Source: Vespa crabro (taxonomy: Eukaryota > Arthropoda > Insecta > Hymenoptera > Vespidae). From it: a stretch of 64,000 nt of DNA. Location of the stretch: contig NC_060961.1 of assembly GCF_910589235.1 (NCBI RefSeq), positions 10,693,454-10,757,453 of the forward strand. Reading direction: 5' to 3'. The notes beneath the pieces were generated by a model. That model was not told where the DNA came from and made no database searches. It was given only the letters and a program-made list of their open reading frames with translations. Below, in pieces: positions 13,101 through 27,300 of this stretch (positions within the stretch are counted from its first letter, which is position 1; each line of letters opens with the position of its first letter). Position numbers and translations under genes: made by a program.

Positions 13101-16100
13101 CGAATGGTAACATTTTTCTAACTGTGGCACAAGTATTATTAAAGGTTTCACAATTTTATCTTGGCATATACCGAAATTCACGTATTTCGTTTACGTTTTT
13201 CGACAATTATCATATGAAAACGCGTATTTAAACATAGTAAAAACGTTCTATTCTTGTTATATTCTTTACACTGCATCGATAGAATATAAAATCAATGAAA
13301 TTGAACCAGATTTCAAGTTTTCGATTTTCGTCGATACGCGTATATGAGCGAAAAATCGTATATACGATATGAAAGAATAATAAAAACTTTGATTCCAATA
13401 TAAAATAGATGTTTGATCTTATGAAATTCAATGTTCTCAATCGATGGGAAACATTTCTCTAACTGTGGCGAAAGTATTATTAAATATTTCATGATTTTAT
13501 CTTCGCATATACCGAAATTCGCGAATGTAGATTACGTTTTTCGACAAATATCATATGAAAACGCGTATTTAAACATAGTAAAAACGTTCTACTCTTGTTA
13601 TATTCTTTATTCTGCATCGATAGAATATAAAATCAATGAAATTGAACCAGATTTCAAGTTTTCGTTTTTCGACGATACGCGTATATAAGCGAAAAATCGT
13701 ATATACGATATGAAAGAATGTTAAAAACTTTGATTCCAATATAAAATAGATGTTTGATCTTATGAAATGCAATGTTCTGAATCGATTGGTAACACTTTTC
13801 TAACTGTGGCACAAGTATTATTAAGAATTTCACGATTTTATCAACGCATATACCGAAATTCGCGTATGTCGAATACGTTTTTCGACAATTATCATATGAA
13901 AACGCGTATTTAAACATAGTAAAATCGTTATATTCTTTTTTCTGCATCGATAGTATATAAGATCAATGAAATTGAACGTTATTTCAAATTTTTGTTTTTC
14001 GACGATACGCGTATATTAGCGAAAAATCGTATTTACGATATGATAGAATGTTAAAAACGTTGGTTCCAATATAAAATAGATGTTTGATCTCATGAAATGC
14101 AATGTTCTGAATCGATTGGTAACACTTTTCTAACTGTGGCACAAGTATTATTAAAGATTTCACGATTTAATCTTCGCATATACCGAAATTCGCGTATGTC
14201 GATTAAGTTTTTCGAAAATTATCATATGAAAACGTGTATTTAAACTTAGAAAAAACATTATATTCTTGTTATATTCTTTATTCTGCATCGATAGAATATA
14301 AAATCAATGAAATTGAACGAGATTTCAAGTTTTCGTTTTTCGACGATACGCGTTTATGTGCGAAAAATCGTATATACGATATGAAAGAATGTTAAAAACG
14401 TTGATTCCAATATAATATAGATGTTTGATCTTATGAAATGCAATGTTCTGAATCGATTGGTAACACTTTTCTAACTGTGGCACAAGTATTATTAAAGATT
14501 TCAAGATTTTATCATCGCATATGCCGAAATTCGCGTATGACGAATACGTTTTTCGACAATTATCATATGAAAACGCGTATTTAAAGATAGTAAAAACGTT
14601 ATATTCTTTATTATGCATCGACAGTATATAAAATCAATGAAATTGAACGTGATTTCTAGTTTTCGTTTTTCGACGATACGCGTATATTAGCGAAAAATCG
14701 TATATACGATATGAAAGAATGTTAAAAGCGTTGGTTCCAATATAAAATAGATATTTGATCTTATGAAATGCAATGTTCTGAATCGATTGGTAACACTTTT
14801 CTAACTGTGGCACAAGTATTATTAAAGATTTCACGATTTAATCTTCGCATATTCCGAAATTCGCGTATGTCGATTACGTTATTCGGCAATTATCATATGA
14901 AAACGCGTATTTAAACATAGTAAAAACGTTATATTCTTGTTATGTGCTTTATTCTGCATCGATAGAATATAAAATCAATGAAATTGAACGAGATTTCGAG
15001 TTTTCGTTTTTCGACGATACGCGAATATGAGCGAAAAATCGTATATACGATATGAAAGAATGATAAAAACGTTGATTCCAATATAATATAGATGTTTGAT
15101 CTGATGAAATGCAATGTTCTGAATCGATTGGTAACACTTTTCTAACTGTGGCACAAGTATTATTAAAGATTTCACGATTTTATCTTCGCATATGCCGAAA
15201 TTCGCGTATGACGAATACGTTTTTCGACAATTATCATATGAAAACGCGTATTTAAACATAGTAAAATCGTTATATTCTTTTTTCTGCATCGATAGTATAT
15301 AAGATCAATGAAATTGAACGTTATTTCAAGTTTTCGTTTTTCGACGATACGCGTTTATGTGCGAAAAATCGTATATACGATATGAAAGAATGTTAAAAAC
15401 GTTGATTCCAATATAATATAGATGTTTGATCTTATGAAATGCAATGTTCTGAATCGATTGGTAACACTTTTCTAACTGTGGCACAAGTATTATTAAAGAT
15501 TTCAAGATTTTATCATCGCATATGCCGAAATTCGCGTATGACGAATACGTTTTTCGACAATTATCATATGAAAACGCGTATTTAAAGATAGTAAAAACGT
15601 TATATTCTTTATTATGCATCGACAGTATATAAAATCAATGAAATTGAACGTGATTTCTAGTTTTCGTTTTTCGACGATACGCGTATATTAGCGAAAAATC
15701 GTATATACGATATGAAAGAATGTTAAAAGCGTTGGTTCCAATATAAAATAGATATTTGATCTTATGAAATGCAATGTTCTGAATCGATTGGTAACACTTT
15801 TCTAACTGTGGCACAAGTATTATTAAAGATTTCACGATTTAATCTTCGCATATACCGAAATTCGCGTATGTCGATTACGTTATTCGGCAATTATCATATG
15901 AAAACGCGTATTTAAACATAGTAAAAACGTTATATTCTTGTTATGTGCTTTATTCTGCATCGATAGAATATAAAATCAATGAAATTGAACGAGATTTCGA
16001 GTTTTCGTTTTTCGACGATACGCGAATATGAGCGAAAAATCGTATATACGATATGAAAGAATGATAAAAACGTTGATTCCAATATAATATAGATGTTTGA

Positions 16101-16270
16101 TCTGATGAAATGCAATGTTCTGAATCGATTGGTAACACTTTTCTAACTGTGGCACAAGTATTATTAAAGATTTCACGATTTTATCTTCGCATATACCGAA
16201 ATTCGCGTATGTCGATTAAGTTTTTCGACAATTTTCATATGAAAACGCGGATTTAAACATAGCAGAAACG
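13100..16270. repeat. Satellite block C: mixed 341-bp and 330-bp monomers
   Basis: This block contains monomers shortened by exactly 11 bp at a direct repeat. Normal units have TTATATTCTTG followed by TTATATTCTT. At 13928, 14599, 15270 and 15600 only one copy remains. Diagnostic substitutions include AACACTTTTCTAAC for AACATTTTTCTAAC, ATGACGAATACG, and GATAGTATATAA. Short and long monomers are interspersed, and the later ones belong to a 1001-bp tandem duplication. No unique sequence lies in the block. Confidence 0.85.
14322..16194. repeat. 1001-bp tandem duplication containing shortened monomers
   Basis: Bases 14322-15193 and 15323-16194 match over 872 bp with one difference seen (T at 14853, A at 15854). 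The offset is 1001 bp, equal to three 341-bp monomers minus two 11-bp deletions. The 130 bp between the matched arms resemble a monomer near 13855-13985, including TCGTTATATTCTTTTTTC and GATAGTATATAAGATC. The event is therefore probably an unequal exchange between misaligned monomers. Near identity implies a recent origin, or conversion, or a collapse or expansion error in assembly. The single substitution argues weakly for two real copies. Confidence 0.9.
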
Positions 16271-17633
16271 TTATACTCTTGTTATATTCTTTATTCTGCA
16301 TCGATAGAATATAAAATCAATGAAATTGAACAAGAATTCAAGTTTTCGTTTTTCGACGATACGCGTATATAAGCGAAAAATCGTATATATGATATGAAAG
16401 AATGTTAAAAACTTTGATTCCACTATATAATAGATGTTTGATCTTATGAAATGCATTGTTCTGAATCGATTGCTAACATTTCTCAAACTCTGGCACAAGT
16501 ATTATTAAAGATTTCAAGATTTTATCTTCGCATATACCGAAATTCGCGTATGTCTATTACGTTTTCCGACAATTATCATATGAGAACGCGTATTTAAACA
16601 AAGTATAAACGTTATATTATTGTTATATTCTTTATTCTGCATCGATAGAATATATTATCAATGAAATTGAACGTGATTCCAAGTTTTCGTTTTTCGACGA
16701 TACGCGTATTTGAGCGAAAAATCGTATATACGACATGAGAGAATGTTAAAAACTTTGATTCCAATATAAAATAGATCTTTGATCTTATGAAATGCAATGT
16801 TCTGAATCGATTGGTACCATTTTTCTAACTGTGGCACAAGAATTATTAAAGGTTTCACGATTTTATCTTCGCATATACGGAAATTCGCGTATGCAGATTA
16901 CGTTTTTCGACAATTATCATATGAAAACGCGTATTTAAACATAGTAAAAACGTTAAAGTTTTGTTATATTCTTTTTTCTGCATCGATAGAATATAAAATC
17001 AAAGAAATTGAACGAGATTTCAAGTTTTCGTTTTTCGACGATACGCGTATATGAGCGAAAAATCGTATATACGATATGAAAGAATGTTAAAAACTTTAAT
17101 TCCAATATAAAATAGATGTTTCATCTTATGAAATGCAATGTTCTGAATCAATTGGTAACTTTTTTCTAACTGTGACACAAGTATTATTAAAGATTTCACG
17201 ATATTTAATTCGCATATACCGAAATTCGCGTATGTCGATTAGGTTTTTCGACAATTATCATATGAAAACGCGGATTTAAACATAGCAGAAACGTTATACT
17301 CTTGTTATATTCTTTATTCTGCATCGATAGAATATAAAATCAATGAAATTGAACAAGAATTCAAGTTTTCGTTTTTCGACGATACGCGTATATAAGCGAA
17401 AAATCGTATATACGATATGAGAGAATGTTAAAATCTTTGATTCCAATATAAAATAGATGTTTGATCTTATGAAATTCAATGTTCTGAATCGATTGGTAAC
17501 ATTTTTCTAACTGTGGCACAAGAATTATTAAAGATTTCACGATTTTATCTTCGCATATACCGAAATTCGCGTATGTCGTTTACGCTTTTCGACAATTATC
17601 ATATGAAAACGCGAATTTAAACATAGTAAAACG

Positions 17634-20361
17634 TTATATTCTTGTTATATTCTTTATTCTGCATCGATAGAATATAAAATCAATGAAATTGAACGAGATT
17701 TCAAGTTTTCGTTTTTCGACGATACGCGTATATGATCGAAAAATCGAATATACGATATGAAAGAAGGTTAAAAACTTTGATTCCAATATAAAATAGATCT
17801 TTGATCTTATGAAATGCAATGTTCTGAATCGATTGGTAACATTTTTCTAACTGTGGCACAAGAATTACTAAAGATTTCACTATTTTATCTTCGCATATTC
17901 GGAAATTCGCGTATGTCGATTACGTTTTTCGACAATTATCATATGAAAACGCGTATTTAATCATAGTAAAAACGTTATATTTTTGTTATATTCTTTTTTC
18001 TGCATCGATAGAATATAAAATCAATGAAATTGAACGAGATTTCAAGTTTTCGTTTTTCGACGATACATGTATATGAGCGAAAAATCGTATATACGATATG
18101 AAAGAATGTTAAAAACTTTAATTCCAATATAAAATAGATGTTTGATCTTATGAAATGCAATGTTCTGAGTCGATTGGTAAATTTTTTCTAACTGTGACAC
18201 AAGTATTATTAAAGATTTCACGATTTTATCTTCGCATATACCGAAATTCGCGTATGTCGATTACGTTTTTCGACAATTATCATATGAAAACGCGAATTTA
18301 AAACTAGTAAAAACGTTATATTCTTGTTATATTCTTTATCCTGCATCGATAGAATATAAAATCAATGAAATTGAACGAGATTTCAAGTTTTCGTTATTCG
18401 ACGATACCCGTATATGAGCGAAAAATCGTATATACGATATGAAAGAATGTTAAAAACTTTGATTCCAATATAAAATAGATGTTTCATCTTATGAAATGCA
18501 ATGTCCTGAATCGATTGGTAACATTTATCTAACTGTGCCACAAGGATTATTAAAGATTTCACGATTTTATCTTCGCATATACCGAAATTCGCGTATGTCG
18601 ATTAAGTTTTTCGACAATTATCATATGAAAACGCGAATTTAAACATAGTAAAAACGTTATATTCTTGTTATATTCTTTATCCTGCATAGATAGAATATAA
18701 AATGAATGAAATTGAACGAGATATCAAGTTTTGGTTTTTTGACGATACCCTTATATGAGCGAAAAATCGTATATACGATATAAAAGAATGTTAAAAACTT
18801 TGATTCCAATATAAAATAGATGTTTGATCTTATGAAATGCAATGTCCTGAATCGATTGGAAACATTTCTCTAACTGTGGCACAAGTATTATTAAAGATTT
18901 CACGAATTTATCTTCGCATATACCGAAATTCGCGTATGTCGATTACGTTTTTCGACAATTATCATATGAAAACGCGTATTTAAACATAGTAAAAACGTTA
19001 TATTCTTGTTATATTCTTTATCCTGCATCGATAGAATATAAAATAAATGAAATTGAACGAGATTTCAAGTTTTCGTTTTTCGACGATACGCGTATATGAT
19101 CGAAAAATCGAATATACTATATGAAAGAATGTTAAAAACTTTGATTCCAATATAAAATAGATCTTTGATCTTATGAAATGCAATGTTCTGAATCGATTGG
19201 TAACATTTTTCTAACTGTGGCACAAGAATTATTAAAGATTTCACGATTTTATCTTCGCATATTCGGAAATTCGCGTATGTCGATTACGTTTTTCGACAAT
19301 TATCATATGAAAACGCGTATTTAAACATAGTAAAAACGTTATATTTTTGTTATATTCTTTTTTCTGCATCGATAGAATATAAAATCAATGAAATTGAACG
19401 AGATTTCAAGTTTTCGTTTTTCGACGATACGCGTATATGAGCGAAAAATCGTATATACGATATGAAAGAATGTTAAAGACTTTAATTCCAATATAAAATA
19501 GATGTTTGATCTTATGAAATGCAATGTTCTGAGTCGATTGGTAAATTTTTTCTAACTGTGACACAAGTATTATTAAAGATTTCACGATTTTATCTTCGCA
19601 TATACCGAAATTCGCGTATGTCGATTACGTTTTTCGACAATTATCATATGAAAACGCGAATTTAAAACTAGTAAAAACGGTATATTCTTGTTATATTCTT
19701 TATCCTGCATCGATAGAATATAAAATCAATGAAATTGAACGAGATTTCAAGTTTTCGTTATTCGACGATACCCGTATATGAGCGAAAAATCGTATATACG
19801 ATATGAAAGAATGTTAAAAACTTTGATTCCAATATAAAATAGATGTTTCATCTTATGAAATGCAATGTCCTGAATCGATTGGTAACATTTATCTAACTGT
19901 GCCACAAGGATTATTAAAGATTTCACGATTTTATCTTCGCATATACCGAAATTCGCGTATGTCGATTAAGTTTTTCGACAATTATCATATGAAAACGCGA
20001 ATTTAAACATAGTAAAAACGTTATATTCTTGTTATATTCTTTATCCTGCAGCGATAGAATATAAAATGAATGAAATTGAACGAGATGTCAAGTTTTCGTT
20101 TTTTGACGATACCCGTATATGAGCGAAAAATCGTATATACGATATGAAAGAATGTTAAAAACTTTGATTCCAATATAAAATAGATGTTTGATCTTATGAA
20201 ATGCAATGTCCTGAATCGATTGGAAACATTTCTCTAACTGTGGCACAAGTATTATTAAAGATTTCACGAATTTATCTTCGCATATACCGAAATTCGCGTA
20301 TGTCGATTACGTTTTTCGACAATTATCATATGAAAACGAGTATTTAAACATAGTAAAAACG
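17634..20361. repeat. Two tandem copies of the 1364-bp tetramer higher-order repeat
   Basis: The four-monomer unit at 17634-18997 is followed directly by a second copy at 18998-20361. The monomers in order are a type with GATCGAAAAATCG, a type ending in TCTGAGTCGATTGG, a type with AAACTAGTAAA and TATCCTGCATCG, and a type with CCTGAATCGATTGGAAAC. Members of one copy resemble their counterparts 1364 bp away far more than their immediate neighbours, which is the defining property of a higher-order repeat. A handful of substitutions separate the copies, for example AAAACGGTATA near 19676 against AAAACGTTATA. Confidence 0.85.
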
Positions 20362-21725
20362 TTATATTCTTGTTATATTCTTTATCCTGCATCGATAGAA
20401 TATAAAATAAATGAAATTGAACGAGATTTCAAGTTTTCGTTATTCGACGATACCCGTATATGAGCGAAAAATCGTATATACGATATGAAAGAATGTTAAA
20501 AACTTTGATTCCAATATAAAATAGGTGTTTGATCATATGAAATGCAATGTTCTGAATCGATTGGTAACACTTTTCTAACTGTGGCACAAGTATTATTAAA
20601 GATTTCACGATTTTATCATCGCATATACCGAAATTCGCGTATGTCGAATACGTTTTTCGACAATTATCATATGAAAAGGCGTATTTAAACATAGTAAAAA
20701 CGTTATATTCTTGTTATATTCTTTATCCTGCATCGATAGAATATAAAATCAATGAAATTGAACTAGAATTCAAGTTTAAGTTATTCGACGATACCCGTAT
20801 ATGAGCGAAAAATCGTATATACGATATGAAAGAATGTTAAAAACTTTGATTCCAATATAAAATAGATGTTTCATCTTATGAAATGCAATGTCCTGAATCG
20901 ATTGGTAACATTTATCTAACTGTGCCACAAGGATTATTAAAGATTTCACGATTTTATCTTCGCATATACCGAAATTCGCGTATGTCGATTAAGTTTTTCG
21001 ACAATTATCATATGAAAAACGCGGATTTAAATATAGTCAAAACCTTATATGCTTGTTATATTCTTTATTCTGAATCGATAGAATATAAAATCAATGAAAT
21101 TGAACGAGATTTCAAGTTTTCGTTTTTCGACGATACGCGTATATGAGCGAAAAATCGTATATACGATATGAAAGAATGTTAAAAACTTTAATTCCAATAT
21201 AAAATAGATGTTTGATCTTATGAAATGCAATGTTCTGAATCGATTGGTAACTTTTTTCTAACTGTGGCACAAGTATTATTAAAGATTTCACGATTTCATC
21301 TTCGCATATACCGAAATTCGCGTATGTCGATTAGGTTTTTCGACAATTATCATATGAAAACGCGGATTTAAACATAGCAGAAACGTTATACTCTTGTTAT
21401 ATTCTTTATTTTGCATCGATAGAATATAAAATCAATGAAATTGAACAAGAATTCAAGTTTTCGTTTTTCGACGATACGCGTATATAAGCGAAAAATCGTA
21501 TATACGATATGAGAGAATGTTAAAATCTTTGATTCCAATATAAAATAGATGTTTGATCTTATGAAATTCAATGTTCTGAATCGATTGGTAACATTTTTCT
21601 AACTGTGGCACAAGAATTATTAAAGATTTCACGATTTTATCTTCGCATATACCGAAATTCGCGTATGTCGATTACGCTTTTCGACAATTATCATATGAAA
21701 ACGCGAATTTAAACATAGTAAAACG

Positions 21726-23770
21726 TTATATTCTTGTTATATTCTTTATTCTGCATCGATAGAATATAAAATCAATGAAATTGAACGAGATTTCAAGTTT
21801 TCGTTTTTCGACGATACGCGTATATGATCGAAAAATCGAATATACGATATGAAAGAATGTTAAAAACTTTGATTCCAATATAAAATAGATCTTTGATCTT
21901 ATGAAATGCAATGTTCTGAATCGATTGGTAACATTTTTCTAACTGTGGCACAAGAATTATTAAAGATTTCACGATTTTATCTTCGCATATTCGGAAATTC
22001 GCGTATGTCGATTACGTTTTTCGACAATTATCATATGAAAACGCGAATTTAAACATAGTAAAACGTTATATTCTTGTTATATTCTTTATTCTGCATCGAT
22101 AGAATATAAAATCAATGAAATTGAACGAGATTTCAAGTTTTCGTTTTTCGACGATACATGTATATGAGCGAAAAATCGTATATACGATATGAAAGAATGT
22201 TAAAAACTTTAATTCCAATATAAAATAGATGTTTGATCTTATGAAATGCAATGTTCTGAGTCGATTGGTAAATTTTTTCTAACTGTGACACAAGTATTAT
22301 TAAAGATTTCACGATTTTATCTTCGCATATACCGAAATTCGCGTATGTCGATTACGTTTTTCGACAATTATCATATGAAAACGCGAATTTAAAACTAGTA
22401 AAAACGTTATATTCTTGTTATATTCTATATCCTGCATCGATAGAATATAAAATCAATGAAATTGAAAGAGATTTCAAGTTTTCGTTATTCGACGATACCC
22501 GTATATGAGCGAAAAATCGTATATACGATATGAAAGAATGTTAAAAACTTTGATTCCAATATAAAATAGATTTTTCATCTTATGAAATGCAATGTCCTGA
22601 ATCGATTGGTAACATTTATCTAACTGTGCCACAAGGATTATTAAAGATTTCACGATTTTATCTTCGCATATACCGAAATTCGCGTATGTCGATTAAGTTA
22701 TTCGACAATTATCATATGAAAACGCGAATTTAAACATAGTAAAAACGTTATATTCTTGTTATATTCTTTATCCTGCATAGATAGAATATAAAATGAATGA
22801 AATTGAACGAGATATCAAGTTTTGGTTTTTTGACGATACCCGTATATGAGCGAAAAATCGTATATACGATATGAAAGAATGTTAAAAACTTTGATTCCAA
22901 TATAAAATAGATGTTTGATCTTATGAAATGCAATGTCCTGAATCGATTGGAAACATTTCTCTAACTGTGGCACAAGTATTATTAAAGATTTCACGAATTT
23001 ATCTTCGCATATACCGAAATTCGCGTATGTCGATTACGTTTTTCGACAATTATCATATGAAAACGCGTATTTAAACATAGTAAAAACGTTATATTCTTGT
23101 TATATTCTTTATCCTGCATCGATAGAATATAAAATAAATGAAATTGAACGAGATTTCAAGTTTTCGTTTTTCGACGATACGCGTATATGATCGAAAAATC
23201 GAATATACGATATGAAAGAATGTTAAAAACTTTGATTCCAATATAAAATAGATCTTTGATCTTATGAAATGCAATGTTCTGAATCGATTGGTAACATTTT
23301 TCTAACTGTGGCACAAGAATTATTAAAGATTTCACGATTTTGTCTTCGCATATTCGGAAATTCGCGTATGTCGATTACGTTTTTCGACAATTATCATATG
23401 AAAACGCGTATTTAAACATAGTAAAAACGTTATATTTTTGTTATATTCTTTTTTCTGCATCGATAGAATATAAAATCAATGAAATTGATCGAGATTTCAA
23501 GTTTTCGTTTTTCGACGATACGCGTATATGAGCGAAAAATCGTATATACGATATGAAAGAATGTTAAAAACTTTAATTCCAATATAAAATAGATGTTTGA
23601 TCTTATGAAATGCAATGTTCTGAGTCGATTGGTAAATTTTTTCTAACTGTGACACAAGTATTATTAAAGATTTCACGATTTTATCTTCGCATATACCGAA
23701 ATTCGCGTATGTCGATTACGTTTTTCGACAATTATCATATGAAAACGCGAATTTAAAACTAGTAAAAACG
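21726..23770. repeat. Third copy and partial fourth copy of the 1364-bp tetramer
   Basis: The tetramer seen at 17634-20361 reappears from 21726, with the same monomer order and an offset of 4091-4092 bp. The copy at 21726-23088 is complete. The one from 23089 runs two monomers and into the third; near 23826 it switches to a monomer with ATTGATCGAGAATTC, which is otherwise found near 28935 and 34728. The two tetramer pairs are separated by about 1.4 kb at 20362-21725. Part of that separator (about 20395-21290) is shared with 27885-28780 at offset 7490 (22 monomers). Confidence 0.8.
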
Positions 23771-24300
23771 GTATATTCTTGTTATATTCTTTATCCTGCA
23801 TCGATAGAATATAAAATCAATGAAATTGATCGAGAATTCAAGTTTTCGTTTTTCGACGATACGCGTATATGAGCGAAAAATCGTATATACGATATGAAAG
23901 ATTGTTAAAAACTTTGATTCCAATATAAAATAGATGTTTGATATTATGAAATGCAATGTTCTGAATCGATTGGTAACATTGTTCTAACTGTGGCACAAGT
24001 ATTATTAAAGATTTCACGATTTTATCTTCGCATATACCGAAATTCGCGTATGTCGATTAGGTTTTTCGACAATTATCATATGAAAACGCGTATTTAAACA
24101 TAGTAAAAACGTTATATTCTTGTTATATTCTTTATCCTGGATCGATAGAATATAAAATCAATGAAATTGAACGAGATTTCAAGTTTTCGTTATTCGACGA
24201 TACCCGTATATGAGCGAAAAATCGTATATACGATATGAAAGAATGTTAAAAACTTTGATTCCAATATAAAATAGATGTTTCATCTTATGAAATGCAATGT

Positions 24301-27300
24301 CCTGAATCAATTGGTAACATTTATCTAACTGTGCCACAAGTATTATTAAAGATTTCACGATTTTATCTTCGCATATACCGAAATTCGCGTATGTCGATTA
24401 CGTTTTTCGACAATTATCATATGAAAACGCGAATTTAAACATAGTAAAAACGTTATATTATTGTTATAATCTTTATCCAGCATCGATAGAATATAAAATG
24501 AATGAAATTGAACGAGATATCAAGTTTACGTTTTTTGACGATACCCGTATATGAGCGAAAAATCGTATATACGATATGAATGAATGTTAAAAACTTTGAT
24601 TCCAATATAAAATAGATGTTTGATCATATAAAATGCAATGTTCTGAATTGATTGGTAACATTTTTCTAACTGTGGCACAAGTATTATTAAAGATTTCACG
24701 ATTTTATCTTCGCATATACCGAAATTCGCGTATGTCGATTACGTTTTTCGAGAATTATCATATGAGAACGCGTATTTAACATAGTAAAAACGTTATATTA
24801 TGTTATATTCTTTATTCTTCATCGATTGAATATAAAATCAATGAAATTGAACGAGATTTCAAGTATTCGTTCTTCGACGATACGCGTATATGAGCGAAAA
24901 ATCCTATATACGATATGAAAGAATGTTAAAATCTTTGATTTCAATATAAAATAGATGTTTGATCTTATGAAATGCAATGTTCTGAATCGATTGGTAACAT
25001 TTTTCTAACTGTGGCATAAGTATTATTAAAGATTTCACGATTTTATCTTCGCATATAACGAAATTCGCGTATGTCGATTACGTTTTTCGACAATTATCAT
25101 ATGAAAACGCGTATTTAAACATAGTAAAAACGTTATATTATGTTATATTCTTTATTCTTCATCGATTGAATATAAAATCAATGAAATTGAACGAGATTTC
25201 AAGTTTTCGTTCTTCGACGATACGCGTATATGAGCGAAATATCGTATATATGATATGAAAGAATGTTAAAAACTTTGATTCCAATATAAAATAGATGTTT
25301 GATCTTATGAAATGCAATGTTCTGAATCGATTGGTAACATTTTTCTAACTGTGGCACAAGTATTATTAAAGATTTCACGATTTTATCTTCGCATATAACG
25401 AAATTCGCGTATGTCGATTACGTTTTTCGACAATTATCATATGAAAACGCGTATTTAAACATAGTAAAAACGTTATATTCTTGTTTTATTCTTTATTCTG
25501 CATCGATTGAATATTAAATCAATGAAATTGAACGAGATTTCAAGTTTTCGTTTTCTTAGATACGCGTATATGAGCGAAAAATCGTATATACGATATGAAA
25601 GAATGTTAAAAACTTTGATTCCAATATAAAATAGATGTTTCATCTTATGAAATGCAATGTCCTGAATCAATTGGTAACATTTATCTAACTGTGCCACAAG
25701 TATTATTAAAGATTTCACGATTTTATCTTCGCATATACCGAAATTCGCGTATGTCGATTACGTTTTTCGACAATTATCATATGAAAACGCGAATTTAAAC
25801 ATAGTAAAAACGTTATATTATTGTTATAATCTTTATCCAGCATCGATAGAATATAAAATGAATGAAATTGAACGAGATATCAAGTTTACGTTTTTTGACG
25901 ATACCCGTATATGAGCGAAAAATCGTATATACGATATGAATGAATGTTAAAAACTTTGATTCCAATATAAAATAGATGTTTGATCATATAAAATGCAATG
26001 TTCTGAATTGATTGGTAACATTTTTCTAACTGTGGCACAAGTATTATTAAAGATTTCACGATTTTATCTTCGCATATACCGAAATTCGCGTATGTCGATT
26101 ACGTTTTTCGAGAATTATCATATGAGAACGCGTATTTAACATAGTAAAAACGTTATATTATGTTATATTCTTTATTCTTCATCGATTGAATATAAAATCA
26201 ATGAAATTGAACGAGATTTCAAGTATTCGTTCTTCGACGATACGCGTATATGAGCGAAAAATCCTATATACGATATGAAAGAATGTTAAAATCTTTGATT
26301 TCAATATAAAATAGATGTTTGATCTTATGAAATGCAATGTCCTGAATCAATTGGTAACATTTATCTAACTGTGCCACAAGTATTATTAAAGATTTCACGA
26401 TTTTATCTTCGCATATACCGAAATTCGCGTATGTCGATTACGTTTTTCGACAATTATCATATGAAAACGCGAATTTAAACATAGTAAAAACGTTATATTA
26501 TTGTTATAATCTTTATCCAGCATCGATAGAATATAAAATGAATGAAATTGAACGAGATATCAAGTTTACGTTTTTTGACGATACCCGTATATGAGCGAAA
26601 AATCGTATATACGATATGAATGAATGTTAAAAACTTTGATTCCAATATAAAATAGATGTTTGATCATATAAAATGCAATGTTCTGAATTGATTGGTAACA
26701 TTTTTCTAACTGTGGCACAAGTATTATTAAAGATTTCACGATTTTATCTTCGCATATACCGAAATTCGCGTATGTCGATTACGTTTTTCGAGAATTATCA
26801 TATGAGAACGCGTATTTAACATAGTAAAAACGTTATATTATGTTATATTCTTTATTCTTCATCGATTCAATATAAAATCAATGAAATTGAACGAGATTTC
26901 AAGTATTCGTTCTTCGACGATACGCGTATATGAGCGAAAAATCCTATATACGATATGAAAGAATGTTAAAATCTTTGATTTCAATATAAAATAGATGTTT
27001 GATCTTATGAAATGCAATGTTCTGAATCGATTGGTAACATTTTTCTAACTGTGGCATAAGTATTATTAAAGATTTCACGATTTTATCTTCGCATATAACG
27101 AAATTCGCGTATGTCGATTACGTTTTTCGACAATTATCATATGAAAACGCGTATTTAAACATAGTAAAAACGTTATATTATGTTATATTCTTTATTCTTC
27201 ATCGATTGAATATAAAATCAATGAAATTGAACGAGATTTCAAGTTTTCGTTCTTCGACGATACGCGTATATGAGCGAAATATCGTATATATGATATGAAA

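Larger units (their letters stand above)
16271..24250. repeat. Satellite block D: tetramer-based higher-order repeats
   Basis: Monomers here fall into recognisable types that recur in fixed order. The type with ACATAGCAGAAACGTTATAC occurs near 16260, 17282 and 21373. The type with GATCGAAAAATCGAATATAC occurs at about 17730, 19100, 21825 and 23190. The type with TTTAAAACTAGTAAA occurs near 18301, 19665, 22392 and 23756. The last two spacings give a 1364-bp, four-monomer unit. The longer similarity between about 17294-19600 and 21386-23700 has an offset of 4091-4092 bp (12 monomers). No gene or other element interrupts the block. Confidence 0.85.
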
